Below are positions 62,680 through 64,000 of a DNA stretch of 64,000 bases, piece after piece (within the stretch, counting starts at the first letter, position 1; the number at the start of each line of letters is the position of its first letter). The stretch spans positions 981,200-1,045,199 of the forward strand of contig SCFE01000012.1 of the NCBI GenBank assembly GCA_004352715.1, written 5' to 3'. Position numbers and translations under genes: made by a program. A model generated the notes under the pieces. It was given only the letters and a program-made list of their open reading frames with translations. It was not told where the DNA came from and made no database searches. The DNA is from Hofstenia miamia. Lineage: Eukaryota > Xenacoelomorpha > Acoela.

Positions 62680-63502
62680 TGTATATTTATACTATGTACA
62701 CTTCACAAAATTTTTATATGTCGCTATGTACCAGCAAGATTTTTGTTGTTAAAAACAAAAATATGAACAAGAGTTTTAATGCACAATGTACAATTAATTA
62801 GATTTTAGTGATAAATTAATATATCATTAAGATTTTGATAATACCGGATACAGTATGTGCAGGTATTGATAGGTTTTCTTGTCAAAATCTGTCTCCAATG
62901 AACCTTATCATGAGCATTCCCACTAATCAATCTTAGTTGGAACGTAGTAAACTCCAATCATTTCAAAATTTAGTTATAAAATTAAGCATTTGTTCTTTCA
63001 GATGCACACCTGGCTTTGATCCTTTAACTGAACTGTCATGGCAGAAGATTGGGTGCAATTGTAACACAATGGTTTTTTCATTCTGCAAAGTATTAACGTG
63101 TGACAGATAAAACTTTTTATCTTAAGTGTGTTTGTCTGTATTTTACATTATTATTTTCTTCCTGCAAACTTACTTCATTGGAAAGATTGATTTGAAAGTT
63201 AATTTGTGTTGAACTTAATAATCAATTACTATGCAAATAAATCCTTACCGCCGACGTTTTGTTAATATTCTTGAAGCAGTTATGTAGTTCATGAAAATAT
63301 ATCTTTCAAACGCAATCATGACATAGATCCAAGGTGATAAATACTGATTAAGACATCTTATAATATTCACAATTCTGCACCATGTTATAAACTCTGGAGG
63401 ATCAAAGGAGATTCCATGCTTTGTATAGACCACATCATGATAAATTAAAGTGGGGTAAATATATTCAACAAGCTGAATGATTGGTCTTATTAAGGTACTG
63501 AT
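31268..63502 (-). CDS. Rhodopsin-like (class A) GPCR gene, 3' exons, spanning 32 kb
   Basis: Four minus-strand exons read in order: 63,502-63,249 (loop 1-TM3), 53,243-52,937 (TM4-TM5), from 31,838 (loop 3-TM6) and 31,497-31,268 (TM7-tail). Hallmarks are a TM3 cysteine with AFERY for the DRY motif, a loop-2 cysteine, TM5 proline, a basic loop 3, and NPIIF for NPxxY. Splice sites are good at most borders, and phase 0 at the end of the second exon meets phase 0 at the third. N-terminus and TM1 must lie right of the window. The introns of 10.0 and 21.1 kb are filled with mobile DNA. The ligand cannot be told; some resemblance to peptide receptors is only an impression. Whether it is functional is open, because the TM6 exon lacks a clear donor. 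Confidence 0.65.
31605..31838 (-). CDS. GPCR exon: intracellular loop 3 and TM6
   Basis: The acceptor is tttctctatgtttag at 31,839 onwards. The frame is phase 0 and reads CAFYGMTCWKRAGRLKTKS, then FTRICMTANIIYFIFSSSLI, a basic loop followed by TM6. It joins in phase to the previous exon's ...PTILQ. The open frame runs to a stop at 31,605; I could not find a convincing donor, so the true end lies somewhere inside this interval, or the exon is damaged. Confidence 0.6.
   Translation of the reverse strand, partial: CAFYGMTCWKRAGRLKTKSLKFQHNFTRICMTANIIYFIFSSSLILQKCLKFYHAIKARICFQYQFITNFTINYQFT
32083..32906 (+). repeat. Inverted repeat arm, outer left part
   Basis: This stretch is the reverse complement of about 46,840-47,345, for example ttctgattggttgagaaggg against ccctctcaacaaatcagaa, and the block around cagtcagcaaacat. 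The left copy has an extra 275 bases or so (32,128-32,402). The repeat is interrupted at 32,907 by the LTR unit and resumes at 45,511. Confidence 0.85.
32907..34260 (+). repeat. Left LTR of the composite unit
   Basis: It begins tgtagcatcatcc and ends ggaggatgttgca. A TATA-like tataaata lies near 33,178, and aataaaaacaacaaacactt near 33,870 could supply a polyadenylation signal. Its last 470 bases match 45,039-45,510 with few differences. 200 bases are present twice around an n at 33,519, so the real length is about 1.15 kb. No primer-binding site follows 34,260; instead the third ORF starts there in opposite orientation. Confidence 0.85.
33319..33719 (+). other. Unmerged contig overlap around n at 33,519
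   Basis: 33,319-33,518 and 33,520-33,719 are almost identical (catcacggg...ataattgactc), separated by a single n. This is best read as two contigs joined without merging their overlap. Confidence 0.85.
34261..35567 (-). pseudogene. Unrecognised third ORF of the retroelement, copy A
   Basis: Reading leftward after integrase, frames 35,537-35,355, 35,361-35,083, 35,064-34,678 and 34,411-34,261 form one broken ORF. Conserved blocks shared with copies B and C include SVETISMDSLDGEPSTSK, ITQLHAPSETTSERT, LETAQGIMAYIEQIARV, ININKDNLTIIQILKEKEYN, MARVQGIRIVIIGRT and INRVYELNSTKDFKN. It is mostly polar and charged with no obvious signal peptide or membrane span, which argues against a normal envelope protein. 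I do not recognise the family. It is cut at 34,260 by an LTR in the opposite direction. Confidence 0.6.
35568..35902 (-). other. Unmerged contig overlap around nnn at 35,734-35,736
   Basis: 35,568-35,733 is repeated as 35,737-35,902. Both encode the integrase C-terminal GPY-type segment (ITQVLPNNEYMLNNGRLLYF). One copy is probably an assembly artefact. Confidence 0.85.
35737..38394 (-). pseudogene. Ty3/Gypsy pol copy A: RT, RNase H, integrase
   Basis: RT begins abruptly at PEQLNAEYNRILNELIDNK near 38,390, joined to an LTR end. It continues through FFTLIDLCRAYWQVRM (motif A intact, 38,160), AFGLCNTLAMFQRY, YINVIIV near 37,950 (family YIDD, both aspartates lost), and LGQVIKKG. RNase H follows near 37,530 (ILDCDASK) with NYRSTKLEML. 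Integrase shows HENGH near 36,812, CTTC near 36,710, the first core aspartate in LIDLKML near 36,626, YNTFVHSTTGITPFKAMFRR near 36,200, and a GPY motif (WSGPYKITQVLPNN) near 35,910. Gag and protease are absent. Frames are broken in several places. Confidence 0.9.
38395..39232 (-). repeat. Internal LTR fragment (R-U5-like part) between ORF3 and RT
   Basis: On the minus strand it starts agtaaattcttcg directly after the third-ORF stop and ends AGATGCTACA directly before RT. It aligns with the LTRs at 32,907 and 59,502 from a point about 35 bases after their TATA-like box to their 3' terminus. The U3-like part and the primer-binding site are missing. Confidence 0.8.
39231..41498 (-). pseudogene. 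Unrecognised third ORF of the retroelement, copy C (longest)
   Basis: It starts at an n join with SVETISMDSLDGGPSSS and runs through ETKSHIQKIAKTEGIN, LLIVLDAQKRPMVNMIISYQ, ENFTLETAQAIMAYVEQI, MLRIARVQGIRVVIISRT, FLWEKLTMEAKVAELICLDL, DYWVAYCRLMVDPCIAI, RGGITELVEVCEMTTKTQK, IHIEKWGASTPEHVMEWIN, KPYNQLVVDVECITSKLEV, KVIMLFLGVSNVVWLDLWDK and TITEEEVRENISFFYKD to a stop at 39,231. Around 700 codons are visible across several frames. No known domain was recognised. Relative to copy B about 150 codons are missing near 40,600, joined at a shared QEIE block. Confidence 0.6.
41500..41762. other. Unassigned junction sequence with a 36-bp direct repeat
   Basis: The phrase ctatttctatcaaggaatca occurs at 41,500 and again at 41,628. 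The left one sits right after an ambiguous base at 41,499, so this is a suspect join. Confidence 0.6.
41763..42725 (-). pseudogene. Unrecognised third ORF of the retroelement, copy B
   Basis: The frame starts in the gap and reads LETAQAIMAYIEQIAKIPE, RMARVQGIRVVIIERT, QIQVENMFLWEKLTMEAKVV, NYWVAYCRLMVDPCIAI and CSLTQRQEHIKRIQEI, then by a frame change MVEVALLEINRAYELNSTKD, NALEIRFRTSAWILAIFTTQ and LMQEIEKLISRLIINK. It is the least damaged version of this segment. It shows that copy A ends inside, and that copy C has lost, the MVEVALLEINRA-to-QEIE region. Confidence 0.6.
42726..43240. other. Assembly gap (N run)
   Basis: 515 unknown bases between integrase copy B and third-ORF copy B. Confidence 0.99.
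43241..44038 (-). pseudogene. Ty3/Gypsy integrase copy B, core largely intact
   Basis: The frame 43,792-43,244 contains CMKC near 43,710 (end of the HHCC finger; the upstream GHLG part lies near 43,800), HIDLEML near 43,618 (first D), ITDKEPQFESNLFQEM near 43,443 (second D) and GAVERLNRTLIKLIRV near 43,332 (E). The D-D-E triad is therefore present. Upstream, to 44,038, the linker from RNase H is recognisable. Integrase inserts the retroelement cDNA. Both ends run into N gaps. Confidence 0.88.
44039..45038. other. Assembly gap (N run, 1,000)
   Basis: Exactly 1,000 N, possibly a default size. It hides the start of the right LTR and its junction with the inverted interior. Confidence 0.99.
45039..45510 (+). 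repeat. Right LTR of the composite unit (3' part)
   Basis: Matches 33,792-34,260 in the same direction with few differences and ends ggaggatgttaca at 45,510, directly at the boundary with the interrupted inverted repeat. Confidence 0.88.
45511..45815 (+). repeat. Inverted repeat arm, inner left part
   Basis: Reverse complement of 46,520-46,823, sharing for example tccattgctggatatgactt. Together with 32,083-32,906 it forms the left arm that the LTR unit split. Confidence 0.85.
46129..46209 (+). other. Exon-like 27-codon block of unknown gene
   Basis: An 81-bp in-frame block (WQYASSDAFHIIKEQH) is preceded by gtgttttggtgcag and followed by gtaagt, both close to splice consensus, and has length divisible by three. 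It lies on the plus strand in the spacer of the inverted repeat. I recognise no family, and it could be chance. Confidence 0.3.
46520..47345 (-). repeat. Inverted repeat, right arm (uninterrupted)
   Basis: Reverse complement of 45,511-45,815 followed by 32,083-32,906. It preserves the unoccupied target of the LTR unit around 46,824-46,838. Confidence 0.85.
47346..48349. other. No gene recognised
   Basis: AT-rich intron sequence. 47,880-48,070 shows moderate similarity to 57,470-57,660 (tacattgattgtttttgtta and the later ccttgat-catg blocks), suggesting a further decayed dispersed repeat. Confidence 0.45.
48350..50875 (+). pseudogene. CR1/jockey-type LINE, decayed
   Basis: The endonuclease start is visible as YYANAQSLNNKMGEFEAIMN near 48,375. 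RT pieces follow: KQLQPITITETPAKCQKKYI (49,700), FNILCIDYAKAFNIVEHVFF near 49,900 (motif A), KSHGLPLGTVWGQKLF near 50,075 (the G-P-Q-G turn changed to LPLGT), FTKYSDNVTATLI near 50,170 (motif C YADD changed to YSDN), and INLLGILINDKLSLAKEI near 50,370. The tail near 50,560 resembles other LINE C-termini, and a taaatttagtttactttact end follows. Several stops; not active. It lies in the large GPCR intron. Confidence 0.85.
51075..51741. mobile_element. GC-rich insertion with 12-bp target duplication
   Basis: The 643 bases 51,087-51,729 are markedly GC-richer than everything around them and are bounded on each side by the identical 12-mer actgctactttt (51,075-51,086 and 51,730-51,741). A perfect flanking duplication means it arrived as one insertion. 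The ends (gggaacccaaggg and gagtaaccccg) are not convincing inverted repeats, and there is no poly-A. On the minus strand two codon-like frames are open: 51,693-51,358 (111 codons, WRPLARRVLICVESDQQRVK) and the part of 51,208-51,087 reading SAKQRAHQVLAQRLCLPR. I recognise neither. It could be a SINE-like element or a retroposed piece of a GC-rich gene. Confidence 0.7.
51742..52936. other. GPCR intron, no gene recognised
   Basis: AT-rich; no repeats with partners in the window were noticed. Confidence 0.5.
52937..53243 (-). CDS. GPCR exon: TM4, extracellular loop 2, TM5
   Basis: The frame gives a TM4 (YIFRCTVFLVMLAVTIIMSF), then WFAYNAHWSF, a loop-2 cysteine in AQCHIGIF, NIEQDMNSRFFPGGYN and TM5 with a proline (FIEMMLTVIMPTILQ). 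The donor is gtaaat after CTTACAG. Two acceptors are possible: 53,253 after ggtag or 53,243 after ggaaaaag; only the second keeps phase with the upstream exon, so I chose it, although its pyrimidine tract is weak. Confidence 0.75.
53363..54170. mobile_element. MITE-like element, AACAAC-rich terminal inverted repeats
   Basis: The left end cccagataacaaattttggt and the reverse complement of the right end, cccagataacaattttggtt, match, and similarity continues for about 45 bases with gttgtt/ttatggttgtttt phrases. Total length is 808 bp with no coding capacity. A target duplication longer than tt is not visible. It lies in the intron between the TM3 and TM4 exons. Confidence 0.75.
54171..55315. other. 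GPCR intron, no gene recognised
   Basis: Only short chance frames. Confidence 0.5.
55316..56571 (+). pseudogene. Possible fourth relative of the retroelement third ORF
   Basis: Several plus-strand open pieces are present, the longest 56,158-56,571. It contains KITEEEICNNTSAFYNETEI, which can be laid over TITEEEVRENISFFYKDVAN of copy C with the ITEEE and N-S-FY positions kept. Composition (polar, charged, codon-like open segments in alternating frames) and the LTR of the same family 1.4 kb downstream support the idea. The match is short, so this is tentative. 56,572-58,009 shows no other gene; 57,790-57,870 may be a small minus-sense LTR fragment (gaaaaacccctatta, compare 60,165). Confidence 0.35.
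58010..58700 (+). repeat. Partial LTR of the Ty3/Gypsy family
   Basis: It starts tgtagcataatcc, identical to the start of the LTR at 12,464. A tataaata lies near 58,275, and the following sequence aligns with 33,205-33,790 (aataaattctttggag; ggttaggtg-like and atgtaggttag blocks). It stops at a TA array, so the 3' part is missing. Confidence 0.75.
58702..58731. repeat. (TA)n microsatellite
   Basis: About 15 TA units at the truncated edge of the LTR. 58,732-59,501 holds no recognised gene. Confidence 0.95.
59502..61038 (-). repeat. Solo LTR (Ty3/Gypsy family) with nested MITE
   Basis: On the minus strand the 3' end is AGATGCTACA at 59,502 and the likely 5' end TGTAGATGCAACAG at 61,038. Between them the TATA-like ACTATAAATAGA near 60,375, the aaattcttt block, and the downstream parts align throughout with the LTR at 32,907. 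No internal retroelement sequence adjoins either end. Subtracting the nested element leaves about 1.1 kb, in line with the other LTRs. The 5' limit is less certain than the 3' one, and no target duplication was found. Confidence 0.75.
60549..60990. mobile_element. MITE nested in the solo LTR
   Basis: The left end atgggccattaatggcccat, continuing through attattgttg and ttggccat, matches the reverse complement of the right end (atgggcaatggatagtccat, attattgttt, ttggacat) at about three quarters of 43 positions. 442 bp, no coding capacity. It interrupts LTR sequence that is continuous in the copy at 32,907. Confidence 0.65.
61039..61875. other. No gene recognised
   Basis: AT-rich sequence without clear repeats or frames. 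Confidence 0.5.
61895..62637 (+). repeat. LTR-like block between two TA arrays
   Basis: About 740 bases, less AT-rich than the surroundings, lie exactly between TA runs at 61,876-61,894 and 62,638-62,672. A TATA-like tataaatagggcaacc occurs near 62,105, and a GC-rich patch (ttccccgtaggtgttctcgg; cctctccggggtttt) at 62,240-62,315. This resembles an LTR with promoter and leader, but it does not match the Ty3/Gypsy LTR of this window. The identity is open. Confidence 0.35.
62638..62672. repeat. (TA)n microsatellite
   Basis: About 17 TA units. 62,673-63,248 holds no other recognised feature. Confidence 0.95.
63249..63502 (-). CDS. GPCR exon: end of TM2, loop 1, TM3 with ERY motif
   Basis: The acceptor is ttaactattccttag; the donor GTAAGG follows CGTCGGCG. 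The 254-nt exon starts in phase 0 and reads RPIIQLVEYIYP, VVYTKHGISFDPPEF, ITWCRIVNIIRCLNQYL, SPWIYVMIAFERYIFMNY and ILTKRRR. The cysteine in TWC is the expected TM3 disulphide partner, AFERY is the DRY-type G-protein switch, and the basic end is loop 2. Upstream exons are outside the window or beyond the gap at 63,579. Confidence 0.82.
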
Positions 63503-63527
63503 CTAAGGAATAGTTAATAAAATAGGG

Positions 63528-63529
<2 letters not shown>

Positions 63530-63578
<49 letters not shown>

Positions 63579-63681
63579 NNNNNNNNNNNNNNNNNNNNNN
63601 NNNNNNNNNNNNNNNNNNNNNNNNNNNNNNNNNNNNNNNNNNNNNNNNNNNNNNNNNNNNNNNNNNNNNNNNNNNNNNNNN

Positions 63682-63711
<30 letters not shown>
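63530..63711. repeat. (TA)n array interrupted by a gap at 63,579-63,681
   Basis: TA/TACA repeats on both sides of 103 N. 63,712-64,000 holds a 77-codon plus-strand frame with no recognised features. Confidence 0.95.
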
Positions 63712-63713
<2 letters not shown>

Positions 63714-64000
63714 CGAAAGGTAGGAAAATTATATTTGCTGCAAAAATTTATTAATTTTTATCTTGAGCTGAACATTTCCATACAAAGAGCGCTCTCGAAT
63801 TTGCTAACAAACTATTCAACTGAGAGGTTTCAAATTTTTTCTACACTAAGTGGAGCCCATAGAATCATATTTTTGAATAATTATACCATTTATATGGATT
63901 TTTGTAAGGACTACATAGCGCCTCTTATAAATATGTGTTGTCAACAAGGCACCTCTCATGATGAATAGGATTGGCAAATTGTGTTAACCTAGAAACTGAG

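Overview
This window is AT-rich eukaryotic DNA from an invertebrate-type animal genome. The evidence is a class A GPCR gene split by very large introns, several retroelement classes (Ty3/Gypsy LTR, Penelope-like with GIY-YIG, jockey/CR1-type and Tx1-type LINEs), DNA-transposon derivatives, (TA)n arrays and scaffold gaps. The species cannot be named from the sequence. No bacterial-style operons, tRNA, rRNA or CRISPR were seen.

The only host gene I can follow is a minus-strand rhodopsin-like GPCR. Its exons run from 63,502 (TM2 end to TM3, with an ERY motif) through 53,243 (TM4-TM5) and 31,838 (loop 3 to TM6) to a stop at 31,268 (TM7, NPIIF). The 5' exons lie beyond the right edge. A related copy faces it on the plus strand at 17,302-24,739 and is dead: a lost splice donor, two stops and a damaged ERY motif. 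Between and inside them almost everything recognisable is repeats.

Layout: 1-4,405 dispersed inverted repeats around a 42-bp minisatellite; 6,690-12,464 a 3'-truncated Ty3/Gypsy element (5' LTR, primer site, gag, protease, RT, RNase H, start of integrase; minus strand); 12,660-13,800 a Penelope-like fragment; 14,880-17,040 a LINE; 17.3-24.7 kb the GPCR pseudogene; 25,647-27,457 a hAT-like non-autonomous transposon with TIRs and an 8-bp duplication; 28.4-29.8 kb a Tx1-type LINE fragment; 31.3-31.8 kb the last two GPCR exons.

From 32,907 to 45,510 there is a 12.6-kb composite LTR unit sitting inside one arm of an older inverted repeat; the other arm (46,520-47,345) preserves the empty site. 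Both outer LTRs point right, but every coding fragment between them (RT, RNase H, integrase and an unrecognised third ORF in three copies) points left. An LTR fragment beginning near its expected transcription start lies between two of the blocks. The rest of the large GPCR introns holds a CR1/jockey-type LINE (48.35-50.87 kb), a GC-rich 643-bp insertion with a perfect 12-bp target duplication (51,087-51,729), a MITE (53,363-54,170), a possible fourth third-ORF relative (55.3-56.6 kb), LTR remnants (58.0 kb; 59.5-61.0 kb with a nested MITE) and an LTR-like block between TA arrays (61.9-62.6 kb). All homology statements come from reading the sequence by eye; no database search was run.
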